64,000 nucleotides of DNA from Thalassia testudinum (lineage: Eukaryota > Streptophyta > Magnoliopsida > Alismatales > Hydrocharitaceae). Shown one piece after another: positions 45,594-56,917 of this stretch. Where the stretch lies: positions 88,440,001-88,504,000 of the forward strand of contig JAZHRO010000063.1 of assembly GCA_037157565.1 (NCBI GenBank), in the 5' to 3' direction. Both the position numbers and the translations under genes were made by a program. The stretch's first letter is position 1. Every line of letters begins with the position of its first letter. The notes beneath the pieces were generated by a model. The model did not search any database, had not been told where the DNA came from, and saw nothing but the letters and a program-made list of their open reading frames with translations.

Positions 45594-47321
45594 TGATTAG
45601 CCCATATTTGTGGGCTATTTAAGTATTTAAGTGCCTAGACATTAAGTTAATTCTAACATTTATTTAGCATAAATTAGGATGTAAATAGATTAATTCATAT
45701 TTCTAATTTAATTACATAATTCATGCATCTTATTCATATTTAAATGCAGTTAGAATTAACTTAGAATTGCAGTAGTTAACCAATTAGGTACATTGCATAC
45801 ATTAATTTAGGTTAACATAAAAGATGAGGGTTTGTATAAAAATAATCATAATATTTTATCATTATTTTTTTTATTCTTCTTCTACGTGCAACAGCTGCAT
45901 TTCTTCCTCCATCTACCGCAGTGAAGAACCCAATCAAGGAGGAGTGGATGTGTTGGATCTGGTCGGAGCAGCTGATTTCAAAAGAGAGGAGGAGGTAGCC
46001 AAGCTCAAGAGGCCTCCACCCCCGACCCACCACTATGCAGAGAGTTCGTCTCTCTTCCATTCCACACTGTCGGCCTCAACCGCAGCAACGAACCTCCACC
46101 ACCATGGGCGTGTGGTGTGACGGGCCACACTGCCATCCGGAGATCGTCCATATTACCATGAGCACCTCGCCGTGCACCTCCCTCGCCGTCGTCACCAACA
46201 ACCACCGCCGCAGCCACTGAAATTTCACTCCTCGGTCAGTTAAGACGTCCGGGAAGTTTCCCGGACATCTGAAACTTCGACCCACACTTCAGCAGCAATC
46301 GGCCACTCACTCCACGCCCGCACCCCATCGATTGCATGCTTGAACCATCTCCTGCAGCATCTATTCCAATGCCACCCACCCGCTCACTCCACGCCTGCGT
46401 CACACCACCTACGCACACAGCAGCAGGACCGGCCCTCCTTCACACCTGCGTCCCTCCAGCTGCATAAGACTGCCAGCCCACGCACGTGCATCACCTCCAG
46501 CTTCCAGCGCATGCCTGCTAGCACCTTGCAGCACGCGACTGCCAGCACCCTACAGCGCGCGACTGCCAGCACTCTGCAGCTCCTCTTCACGCACTCAGCA
46601 GGCATGCGTTCTTCTCTGTGCCTTCCGCCTGCAGCGCCCCCTGCCATCTGCATCACGCCTGCGCCTTCCGTCTGCAGCATCCCCCACCATCTGCTGCACC
46701 TACAGTGGTGCGTGCGGCTCAATGTGCGCAACAGTAGCCCACGCACGTGCACCACCTGCAGCAGTCCAGCGCACGCACAGCCGCCCCTCCTCCAGCAGCT
46801 GCAGCCACCGTCGAGAGCCATCTTCGTCGGAGCTCCGTTCGACCGGTTTCGGCCACCGCGTGACTCGCCGCCACCACCGCTGCGAAGCTCTTGGTCCAAA
46901 GAACTTCCTCCGAGCTTCCCGCCTCCGGCCGTCCATTCCTCTTCACGCACGGCCAAGGGGAATAAATCCCCTATTTTGCTACAGTATTCATCCCATTAAT
47001 AATTACATTTTCTGCCATTGTCATCTTTTAATGAAATTTTATTGAATCTGCATTGCAAAAAATATCCTCTAGTTATTAAAAATTGCTATTTCAGCATGTT
47101 TTCTTGATTCAACCTTAATCTGAAGGCAAATTTGGCTTGATTTTTGTCTAAACTAACTAGGAACAAACATTTTTAACTGGTGCAAATTTAAATACGTCGT
47201 TTCCTCCTTGTGGATACGACCCGCTCTTCTGCGAGTGGTAATTTTTTTTTAATTATTGATTAGTCGATTTTTCCACCACATAAAACTACAAACGACTTTA
47301 AAGCGAATAATCGACTCATCA
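45594..47321 (+). repeat. Element I 5' LTR
   Basis: It runs from TGATTAGCCC to CGACTCATCA. A CpG-rich part (45880-46960) has short repeats of about 27 bases around GCGACTGCCAGCAC (46530-46590). The 219-codon ORF at 46340-46999 is not kept open in the 3' LTR, so I do not call it a gene. The U5 motif TGTGGATACGACCCGCTCTTC begins at 47210. Confidence 0.95.
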
Positions 47322-47324
47322 AAA

Positions 47325-47342
47325 TGGCGCCGTTGCCGGGGA
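47325..47342 (+). other. Element I primer-binding site
   Basis: TGGCGCCGTTGCCGGGGA, an exact tRNA-Asp-type PBS, three bases after the LTR end. Confidence 0.95.
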
Positions 47343-48566
47343 GGCAACATACGCAATAATTTCACCAGATTTTATTTTGGTTATTTCTCAATTGCACAGT
47401 GATTTGACCATTTATTATTTTCTTTCCTGTGCGAGAAATTTTGTGCAAGGAATCAGCCATAGTGAGAGGCGACCCTTGACGTCGCCAGAGGAGAATTGGT
47501 CGAGCTACTTTGAAAAGGAGGAGAAGGACAAGGATGCGACGGTCATCATTGTACATTTAGTCACTAATCTTATTAGAGTAGAATTAAGACTTTAGGTTTA
47601 ATTTTTCATTGCATTTGGTTTGAAACCCTTGTTTTGAGGTATATTTTGAGGGGTTTGTTCCTCGATTTTGTTTTAGGCCCGTGTTGGGTAATTTTTGGGA
47701 GCCTGTTCCCTTTTCTTTAGATTTAGGTTTTTAGTTTATTGATTACTTTTATTTGTTTATGCATAAGTAGTTTAAAAAGAATAATAAAAAATAAAAAAAA
47801 AATGAGTTGCCTGCTAGAAGCTGCCTGCCCTTAGGACGAACCATTTAGGTCTATATGAGCAACCTCTAGATTTACTTCTCTGCATTGCGTGCATTCTTGC
47901 ATCGTTGATTGCTGGAAGCAAGGTACGCATTCTCTTGCTTTGCATCCTATTCTTGATCACACATTGCATTTGAATTTAATTCAAAGACCACAAAATTTGT
48001 CTTGAAGTGATCTAACAAGTGGTCACATATATTCATGAAAAAGGACTAATTAAAGGAGGGACATCTAAAAATCAAGGACTTGATTGTAAAACGTGGTGTG
48101 TAATTTAAAATTCAAAATCCTTTTGTGGTGAATGCACACTTATATCTTTTGCACCACAGCACTCATTTAGACACTCCTAAGTCTTGAAACGACTAGGACA
48201 AGAGCCCTCCTACCATTGGATTTTGAAGTGTTCGGAACTTGAGATCAAAGGTTTTGTAAATCCAAAGAGGGGGATACCCTGTCACGGATTTTTGGGGGTA
48301 GTTGAGAAGCACCGTGAAAGCACAGCTTCAAAGGAAGGCTTAGGCCTACTTGCATCCCTCGATCTTCCGTCTTTGGATTTACTTGACCATTTGAGATTTA
48401 GGGAAGAATACCTAAGCTCCTACTAGGTCATTTTAGGCATTTCGAAGGTTGACAATAGGCGCGTAATTGATTGGGCAACTTGCTTTGTCACCTACAATTT
48501 GAACTAAAGTCAAAAGCCTAAATTTGTAAAGACCGAACAAGTCCTTTTGAATTGTGTTTGTAGTGC
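47343..48566 (+). other. Element I leader
   Basis: Non-coding, about 1.2 kb. The segment 47803-47945 aligns with the leader of G (37138-37265). The ORF at 48184-48426 is not recognisable and I treat it as chance. Confidence 0.6.
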
Positions 48567-50237
48567 ATGCTTGGTAGGTGTTCTCTTAGGAGACAACTTG
48601 TGTTTGATCCTGAACCTGAAAGAATCCTTAGAAGAGACCTTCCAAGGGTAGAAATGGCTGGTCAAAGGAGCCTTAAGGAATATTTCATCCCAACCAATCA
48701 ACCTGGCCCTGCACTACGTAGACTTGGAGGGGACAATCCATATGAGATCAAAAGTAGTACCATATCTTTGCTACCCTCATTTTATGGTACTACTAGGGAA
48801 GACCCTTACAGGCATATAGAGGAATTCACCGAGGTCTGTTCCACAGTGAAGCTGCAGGGCGTTACCGATGACGCTCCAATGAGGACCCTCTTTCCCTTTT
48901 CCCTTAAGGACAAAGCCAAGTATTGGTATCACACCCTTGATAATATAAATACTTGGGATGCCCTGAATAAGGAGTTTTTGAAGAAGTACTTCCCTATGAG
49001 CAAAACCAATCAGTTTAGGAGGGAAATTATGAGTTTTGTTCAAAAGGATGGGGAAGCATTCCATGATGCGTGGGAGTGCTTTAACGACTTGCTGAGACTT
49101 TGCCCACATCACCAGGTGCCTAAATGGCAACTGGTTGAAAGGTTCTACACTGAACTTAATGATTCACATAGGCAAACTGTGGATGGTGCCTGTGCAAGAA
49201 CCTTTCTATCTAAGACTGAGGATGAAGCTTGGAACTTATTTGATACTTTGAGTGAGAATTCTATTCACTTGAATTCTGGCTACATGGATAGAAAGCCCAC
49301 TCTCATGCAAAGAAAGTTGGAGGCGAATGAGGCAAGGGACACCCAGAATTTAGCCTATCAAATTCAATTATTGAATCAAAACATGGAAAGGCTTATGTCG
49401 AACCTGACTTCATTCGTACCTAACACCTCCACATCCCAAGCTTCAGAATGCTTAATTTGCCAAGGCAATACACACACCACTGTGGATTGCCACTTGGCCT
49501 CCCAATTCCCTGAGCTTGTACAAGTGGATTTGAATGCCGCTCAAGGGTTCCGTCCAAGACCTCGTAATGAACCTTTCTCCAACACTTATAATGAGGGATG
49601 GAGGAACCACCCAAACTTTTCATGGAGACAAGGAAATGTCTCAAATTCAGGGAATTACAAACCACAATCCTTTCAAAACCATCAAATGAACCCACCTCAG
49701 ACCTTTGCCTAACCTAAAACCTCTGAGATGGATGAATTGAAGGCGATGTTGAAAACTATGCAAGAAAGTCAAAGTGCCATCATCCAATCTCATGACAAGG
49801 CTATACATGAGATGAAATCACAAATTGGACACCTTGTTGAGGCCGTTAGATAGAGGGAGACTGGGAAGCTCCCCAGTGCTGCTGAGGAAAATCCTAAAGG
49901 AAAAGGGATTGCCTTTAGGGAGCATGCTCAGGTGGTGACTATTCTGAGGAGTGGAAAAGAAATTTCTAAACCCGATGCTCCTATAGTCTCACCCCCTAAA
50001 AAACTATCCACCCCGACTTTCACCCCCACTGGAGAAGACTTGCCCAAATCTTCTCCGCTTGAAATCACCTCACCGGAAGAAGGTGCCCCCGTTCCACCCC
50101 TTACTCGACATGACAACCCTTCCACCCAGAGATCGAGAGTACCTTTTCCAGAGTGCTTATCCACCTTTGGGAAGACTTCTGCTGGCTCATCTGGAGCCAA
50201 TGATAAGACGAATGGGATTATGAAAACTTTCAAGTAA
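48567..50237 (+). pseudogene. gag of element I
   Basis: gag would form the virus-like particle. The start is taken at the ATG at 48567; the ATG at 48654 (MAGQRSLKEYF) is an alternative and looks more typical. The core spans about residues 60-220 with REDPYRHIEEF, LFPFSLKDKAKYWY, FLKKYFPMSKTNQFRREI and AWECFNDLLRLCPHH. A CCHC zinc knuckle, CLICQGNTHTTVDC, is at residues 295-308, and SNTYNEGWRNHPNFSWR follows. Stops at 49710 and about 49852 interrupt a tail that continues in the same frame through VVTILRSGKEI to 50237 and into protease. Confidence 0.92.
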
Positions 50238-50909
50238 GTGCAGATTAACCTGCCTTTGCTTGAAGCTATCAGGCAGATTCCATCTTATGCCCGCTTCTTA
50301 AAGGACCTGTGCACGAAAAAGCGGTAATCTAGAAAACAGATCCAATCAAAAGTTGTCCTTCCTAATTCTGTTAGCTCAATTGTTCAACATGGCACACCCC
50401 CGAAACGTAAGGATGCAGGAGCCCCATACATCTCTGTAGTTATTTGTGACTTACAAATTGATGAGGCTCTACTTGATCTGGGTGTAGGGGTGAACATCCT
50501 TCCGAGCTACGTGTATGAACAACTTGGGGGAGGCAATCTGAAGCCTAGCCTTGTAATCCTTCAAGTTGTTGATCGATCACTTAAGGCACCACAGGGAATT
50601 TTGGAAGATGTCCTCATAAGAGTGGAGGATTTCTTCTTTCCCGTTGACTTCTTAGTTTTGGACACTGACCCTACCAACAAGCCAACCAAACCCTCCATCG
50701 TTTTGGGCTGCCCCTTCCTTGCAACTTCGCATGCTTCAATCAATTGCAATACTGGGGCATTGAAAATGGGCTTTGGGAATAGGAAAATCCGGCTTAATGT
50801 ATTTGATGCATACAAACAAGCCGGACTTGAGGATTATTCTCAAGTTGAGGTGATAGATGACCTGATTGAAGAGGCAACTCCTGCAATGTTATGTGATGAC
50901 CCCCTTTAG
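50238..50909 (+). pseudogene. Protease of element I
   Basis: In frame with gag: VQINLPLLEAIRQIPSYARF, a stop near 50325, then EALLDLGVGVNILPSYVY with the catalytic Asp, KAPQGILEDVLIRVEDF and IVLGCPFLATSHASINC. The usual D-L-G-A-S is D-L-G-V-G here. It ends at a TAG at 50907, after which RT continues in the same frame. Confidence 0.9.
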
Positions 50910-51944
50910 CATGTCATGCTAAATGAGCATTCCCATCTCTTGGAGGAATGTGAAGGGGATATACTAGAACTTGAGGAATTGCTAAGAGTTTCTGCTGAGT
51001 CTCTTCCCCCATCATTTCCACCGAAGGTAGATCTGCTACCTGAGATGGGAACATTTATTATGAAACCCTCAACCATACAAGCCCCTGACCTTGAGTTGAA
51101 ACCCCTCCCTGACACTGTCAAGTATGTTTCCCTAGGTGCCAATGATACGCTCCCCGTTATCATTTCGGCTATGCTATCTAAGGCATAGGAGGGAGCCTTG
51201 ATTGAATGCTTGTCTAGGCACAAGGAAGCTATTGCTTGGAGCATTGCTGACATTAAGGGTATAGACTCTACACTCTGCATGCACCACATTTATACTGATG
51301 ATTCCATTAAGCCTTTTAGGGACATGCAGAGACGTCTAAACCCTAATATTAGGGAGGTGGTAAAAAAGGAAATCCTGAAGTGGTTGGACGCTGGGATCAT
51401 ATATCCCATTGCTATTAGTAAATGGGTCAGCCCCATTCATGTGGTGCCAAAGAAGGCAGGCTTTACTGTGGAACTCAACAACCAAGGTGAACAAGTTGTC
51501 ACTAGACCCTCAACTAGATGGAGGGTCTATATTGATTACCACAAGCTGAACACCGCTACCCAGAAGGATCACTTTCCTTTGCCTTTTATTGATCAAATTC
51601 TTAAAAAATTGGCAGGGAATAAATACTATTTCTTTCTCGATGGATATTCTCGGTACAATCAGGTGGTAGTCTTTCCTGATGACCAGGAAGAGATGACATT
51701 CATGAGTCCTTACGGCACTTTTGCATTCAGGCGTATGCCGTTTGGATTATGTAATGCCCCTGCAACTTTCCAGCGGTGTATGATGTCTATCTTTTCAAAC
51801 ATGATTGACGAGTGTGTTGAAGTGTTTATGGATGACTTCTCCATTTATGGCTCGTCTTTCGACCAGTGTCTCCTGTACCTAGAGAATGTGTTGAAGCGAT
51901 GTAAGGAGACTGGTTTAGTCCTCAGCTAGGAGAAAAGTCACTTC
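50910..51944 (+). pseudogene. Reverse transcriptase of element I
   Basis: LELKPLPDTVKYVSLG leads in. After a stop at 51186 the fingers show RRLNPNIREVVKKEI and WVSPIHVVPKKAG, then WRVYIDYHKLN. The palm keeps FLDGYSRYNQ (near 51630), MPFGLCNAPATFQRCM and VFMDDFSIYG (near 51825), so both groups of catalytic Asp are present. The TAG at 51927 stands where Trp is usual (SWEKSHFM in element A). All pieces share the gag frame. Confidence 0.93.
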
Positions 51945-52600
51945 ATGGTACAGAAAGGAATTGTACTTAGGCATGTTGTATCCGAGCAAGGTTTGGAAGT
52001 AGATAAAGCCAAGATTGATTCTATTTCCAAACTTCCATTGCCTACGAATGTCAAACAGATTAGATCCTTTCTGGGCCATGCTGGCTTTTATAGGCTCTTT
52101 ATTAAAAATTTTAGTAAAATTTCTCGGCCACTTTGTGACTTGTTGGTGAAAGAATCTTCCTTCAGTTTTGATTCAAAGTGTGCCGAGGCCTTTCAAACTC
52201 TAAAGGAGGCCTTGATCTCTGCACCTATTCTCCAAGCTCTTGATTGGACACTTCCATTTGAGCTTATGTGTAATGCTTCGGATTATGCAGTGGGAGCAGC
52301 CTTGGACAGAGGGTTGAGGGAAGACCTCATGTGCTGCATTATACAAGCAAGACTTTAACCGAACCTCAGTAAAACTACACCATCACTGAAAAAGAATTAC
52401 TTGCTGTAGTTTTTGCTCTGTAGAAGTTTAGGTCATATCTGCTTGGGTCTAAGTTGGTTATTTTTACTGATCATGCAGCAGTGAAACATCTCATTGCTAA
52501 GAAAGACTCTAAGCCATGTCTGATTAGGTGGATCCTACTCCTTCAAGAATTTGACTTGGAAATACGTGAAAAGAAAGGAGTAGAAAATGTTGTGGTTGAC
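51945..52600 (+). pseudogene. RT connection and RNase H of element I
   Basis: IRSFLGHAGFYRLFIKNFSK and CNASDYAVGAAL follow RT in frame. The first catalytic residue, usually the Asp of CDASD, is Asn here, a G-to-A change. A frame change lies between about 52300 and 52380; beyond it TEKELLAVVFAL (then a stop), [19 protein letters not shown] and [15 protein letters not shown] are read in another frame. It would not be active. Confidence 0.9.
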
Positions 52601-53978
52601 CACCTATCTCGCCTTCCTCTTAATGACTCTCTTTCTGGAGACATTCACGAGACATTTCCCGATGAAACTTTGATGGCGGTAACACCAACTTTACCTTGGT
52701 ATGCAGACACTGTAAATTACTTGGTCACTGGACAAACTCCTGGCTCTTGGGATGGGCAGAAAAGAAAGAGATTTATTTCTCAAGCAAGATATTTTCATTG
52801 GGAAGAGCCAAAATTATTTAGAATTGGACAAGACCAAGTATTGAGACATCGTGTACCTGAAGAGGAACAACAAAGTGTGCTGAGTTTTTGCAATGAACTT
52901 TATTATGGAGGACACTTTGGTGCTAAGAAAACTGCTTTTAAGGTTCTCCAGTCCGATTTTTGGTGACCTTCCTTATTTAAGGGTTCTCATAATTTTGTTA
53001 AGGCCTGTATTAGATGTCAACGGACTGGAATGATTGGGAAGAAGAATGAAATGCCTCAACATCCTATTCAATCTGTTGAAATTTTTGATGTGTTGGGAAT
53101 TGGCTTTATGGGCCCCTTCTCGTCATCCCTTGGTTATGAATATATCTTGGTGGCAGTTGATTATCTCTAAATGGATAGAGGCCATTCCTATGTGCACAAA
53201 TGACCACTCCATGGTTTTGAAATTTGTGAAAGCCAATATCATATCCCGTTTCGGCTACCCCAAGACTATTATAAGTGATGGGGGACCTCATTTCCGAAAC
53301 CACCACTTCAATCAGTTAATCAGGAGTCTGGGAGTGACTCACAAGGTTGCTACCCCTTACCATCCTCAGACAAGTGGCCAGGTTGAAGTGTCAAATAGGG
53401 AGATAAAAAATATTTTGGAAAAGATCGTTAGACCTGATAGGAAAGACTGGTCCCAAAAGCTCAATGATGCTTTGTGGGCTTATCTAACGGCTTATAAGAC
53501 CCCTTTAGGTACTTCTCCCTTTCAGATTGTGTATGGAAAAGCATGCCATTTACTTGTTGAGTTGGAACATAAGGCACTTTGGGCTATTCGAAGTGTTAAC
53601 ATGGATTTAGAGAAGGCAGGTAAGACACGACTTCTAGAATTAACTGAGCTTGAGGAGTTGAGGAATGATGCTTATGACACCTCTCAAGCTTATAAAAAAA
53701 GAACTAAGGTCTTGCATGATAAGTTTATACTTCGGAAGACCTTTGAGCCCAACCAACAAGTCTGGCTTTTCAATTCCAGACTTAAGCTTTTTCCTGGGAA
53801 GTTAAAATCTTGTTGGGATGGGCCTTACATAATCACCAAAGTATTTCCGCATGGAGCTGTGGAGATTAAAAATCCTTCCTCTTCAGCAACTCCCTTTATC
53901 GTCAATGGTCAACGGTTAAAACTATACATAACTTTAGATGGCCATCTGGTTGACGAAGTCACTCTTGAGGAGCCTTAG
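52601..53978 (+). pseudogene. Integrase of element I
   Basis: The zinc-binding part reads [13 protein letters not shown] and ACIRCQRTG; Asn replaces the usual first His. A TGA at 52964 stands where Trp is usual. The core has LGIGFMGPF, where the usual first catalytic Asp is Gly, SDGGPHF (second Asp) and QVEVSNREIKNIL (Glu kept). A two-base loss near 53168 shifts the frame back. The C-terminal part, with SRLKLFPGKLKSCWDGPYI, ends at a TAG at 53978. It is inactive. Confidence 0.92.
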
Positions 53979-54030
53979 CTCCTACCATTCTCCGCCTCAA
54001 GTAATATCTTCCTTTAGCTATTTTTGTTTT

Positions 54031-54065
54031 CAATGAGGACATTGTTTGAACTAGGCATGGGGGAG
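54031..54065 (+). other. Element I inner hairpin plus polypurine tract
   Basis: CAATG AGGA CATTG (54031-54044) is followed by ACTAGGCATGGGGGAGAGG, about 50 bases after the integrase stop. Confidence 0.78.
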
Positions 54066-55150
54066 AGGACCTGAGGCATTTTGTTTATAGCATATATATA
54101 TATGAAAAAAAAAAAAAGGTTTGAGCTTAGCTGGCTATATCTTGCAGTCTTAAGCAAATCAGAACTCTAGGGTAGACTAAGTTAATTCTAGGGTCAAACT
54201 TTAGAAGCTAAATGAGCTACTAGCTTTAGACCTTTAGGGTCCTTTGTGGACTTAAAAACTTAAGTTGGAGTTAAGTTACGGACCATTCCTCAAGAGGTTG
54301 AGGAAGGGAAGCTAGGGTTTGAGTTAAAAGGTGGGGTAGTACCTGGAGTCTTGTTCTACCTTTTTGTTTATGGGTCCTTGTAACCCAAGCATCCAAATTT
54401 TACACACTTGGTCTGGTAATTAACTTAATTTCTTTCTTTCTAAAAAGAGATTTGGTTCTCTTAGTTTTGACTTAGGAGAGGCTTGAAAACACATTTTGAT
54501 TGGAAGAGTTCCCGCCATAGGAGAGGTGGAGTATATACTCACCTTGAGGATGCGATGATAACATATTACCTCCTCAGCGCTTGTCTCTTAGGATATCCAT
54601 CCTACTGGGGGCATGTAAGCGCATTGTGCGGTTCAGGTACCATGGGCAGCTCTATCTCGAAGTGCTGATTGCCATAGGCCTGAATTCGCTTAAGAAATCC
54701 ATGGGCGATACTATCTCCAAGTGTCGATTGCCAGGAGTTCTTGGGGTCGTTATGGGCGGTGCTATCTCGAAGCATTGAAAGCCAGGCACCCTTCGAGGTA
54801 TGGTAATGGGGACAATGAATCCGACACAGACTGTGTTGAAAGCTGATCTAAGGTTAGACTTAGAATAATCAAACAATATATATATATATTATTAAAAAAA
54901 AAAACTTTTTCCTTTAACTCAAATAACTCAGACCAATGCACAGGCAGGATGCTTTAATCTTAGGGATCAATAAACCTTAAGGTAGAGTCAGAAATCAGGG
55001 AAACTCGTGCCTGCAACTTGTCTTTAGCCGACCTAGTCTGTAACTTAGCAACTACTTGGGAACCTTAAGTCTAGAGTCCAAATGTAATATGTTTCTAAAG
55101 GAAGATCGATTGGGTTGACTAGTCTACTTGGAGTGCTAGGTTTCACTTAA
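54066..55150 (+). other. Element I 3' non-coding region
   Basis: No env-like gene is visible. The part 54548-54800 matches the 3' regions of A and B and contains three tandem hairpins. The rest is AT-rich, with a TATATATA run near 54880. Confidence 0.6.
54647..54777 (+). ncRNA. Three tandem short hairpins (I)
   Basis: CAGCTCT/AGTGCTG with loop ATCTCGA (54647-54667, six of seven pairs); CGATACT/AGTGTCG with loop ATCTCCA (54706-54726, all pairs, one wobble); CGGTGCT/AGCATTG with loop ATCTCGA (54757-54777, all pairs, two wobbles). Each is preceded by (C/T)ATGGG, and the first two are followed by ATTGCCA. Stems vary and still pair, loops stay constant. It is the counterpart of 2768-2894 in A. 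Confidence 0.55.
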
Positions 55151-55189
55151 TTTTGCTAGGGACTAGCAAAAACTAGGCATGGGGGTATC
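55151..55189 (+). other. Element I outer hairpin plus polypurine tract
   Basis: Perfect 9-base arms TTTTGCTAG and CTAGCAAAA around GGA, then ACTAGGCATGGGGGTATC and the LTR start at 55190. Confidence 0.92.
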
Positions 55190-56917
55190 TGATTATCCCA
55201 AATTTGTGGGCTATTTAAGTATTTAAGTGCCTAGACATTAAGTTAATTCTAACATTTATTTAGCATAAATTAGGATGTAAATAGATTAATTCATATTTCT
55301 AATTTAATTACATAATTCATGCATCTTATTCATATTTAAATGCAGTTAGAATTAACTTAGAATTGCAGTAGTTAACCAATTAGGTACATTGCATGCATTA
55401 ATTTAAGTTAACATAAAAGTTGAGGGTTTGTATAAAAATAATCATAATATTTTATTATTATTTTTTTTATTCTTCTTCTACATGCAACGGCTGCATTTCT
55501 TCCTCCAGTTGCCACAGTAAAGAACCCAATCAAGGAGGAGCAGATGTGTTGGATCTGGTCGGGGCAACTGATTTCAAAAGAGAGGAGGAGGCAGCCAAGC
55601 TCAAGAGGCCTCCACCCCCGACCCACCACTGTGCAGAGAGTTTTTCTCTCTTCCATTCCACGCCGCCGGCCTCAACCGCGGCGACGAACCTCCACCACCG
55701 TGGGCGTGTGGTGTGACAGGCCACACCGCCATCCGGAGATCGTTTGCATTACCGTGAGCACCTCACCGTGCACCTCCCTCACCGTCGTCACCAACAACCA
55801 CCGCCGCAGCCACTGAAATTTCACTCCTCAGTCAGTTAAGACATCCGGGAAGTTTCCTAGATGTCTGAAGCTTCGACCCACACTTCAGCAACAATCGGCC
55901 ACTCACTCCACGCCCGCGCCCCTCTGGTTACACGCTTGAACCATCTCCTGTAGCATATATTCCAGCGCCACCCACCCGCTCACTCCACATTCGCATCACA
56001 CCACCTGCGCACACAGCAGCAGGACTGACTGCTCCTTCACGCCCGCATCCCTCCAGCTGCACAAGACTACCAGCCCACGCATGCGCATCACCACCAGCTT
56101 CTAGCACGTGCCTGCCAGCACCCTGTAGCGCGCGACCGCCAACACTTTGCAGCGCGTGCCCACCAGCACCCTGCAGTGCCTCTTCATGCACGTAGCAGGC
56201 GTGAGTTCTTCTCCGCGCCTTCCGCCTGCAGCACCCCCTGCCATCTGCAGCATGCCAGCGCCTTCCGCCTACAGCATCCCCGCCACCTGCAGTGCCTACA
56301 GCAGTGTGTGCAGGCTCAGTGTGCGCAATGGCAGCCCACGCACGCACACCACCTGCAGCAGTCCAGTGCACACACAGCTGCCTCTCCTCCAGCAGCTGTA
56401 GCCACCGTCGAGAGCCATCTTAGTCGGAGCTCCGTCCGGCCGACTCTGGCCACCGCGTGACTCGCCACCACCACTACTGTGAATTCTCGGTCCAAAGAAC
56501 TTCCTCCGAGCTTCCCGCCTCCAGCAGTCCATTCCTCTTCACGCACGGCCAAGGGGAATAAATCCCTTGTTTTGCTACAGTATTCATCCCATTAATAATT
56601 ACATTTTCTACCATTGTCATCTTTTAATGAAATTTTATTGAATCTGCATTGCAAAAAATATCCTCTAGTTATTAAAAATTGCTATTTCAGCATGTTTTCT
56701 TGATTCAACCTTAATGTGAAGGAAAATTTGGCTTGATTTTCGTCTAAACTAACTACGAACAAATGTTTTTAACTGGTGCGAATTTAAATACGCCATTGCC
56801 TCCCTGTGGATACGACCCGCTCTTCTGTAAGTGGTTATTTTTTTTTAATTATTGATTAGTCGATTTTTCCACCACATAAAACTACAAACGACTTTAAAGT
56901 GAATAATCAACTCGTCA
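55190..56917 (+). repeat. Element I 3' LTR
   Basis: 1728 bases, the same length as the 5' LTR, from TGATTATCCC to CAACTCGTCA, followed by the target duplication CCTAG. Confidence 0.95.

Larger units (their letters stand above)
45594..56917 (+). mobile_element. Element I: complete-length Athila-like retrotransposon
   Basis: This 11,324-base element has two LTRs of 1728 bases each, a tRNA-Asp-type PBS, leader, a gag-protease-RT-RNase H-integrase coding region (48567-53978), a 3' non-coding region with hairpins, and an outer polypurine tract. It lies in the 5' LTR of H with a 5-base target duplication (one mismatch). It is the most complete element in the window, yet has eight or more stops and two frame changes. 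The last 200 bases of the two LTRs differ at roughly 6% by eye. Confidence 0.95.

Noticed and set aside
46340..46999. ORF of 219 codons in the I 5' LTR, with a 190-codon ORF on the opposite strand
   Set aside because: It is not preserved in the 3' LTR (55936-56595), consists of GC-rich repeats and has no recognisable domain.
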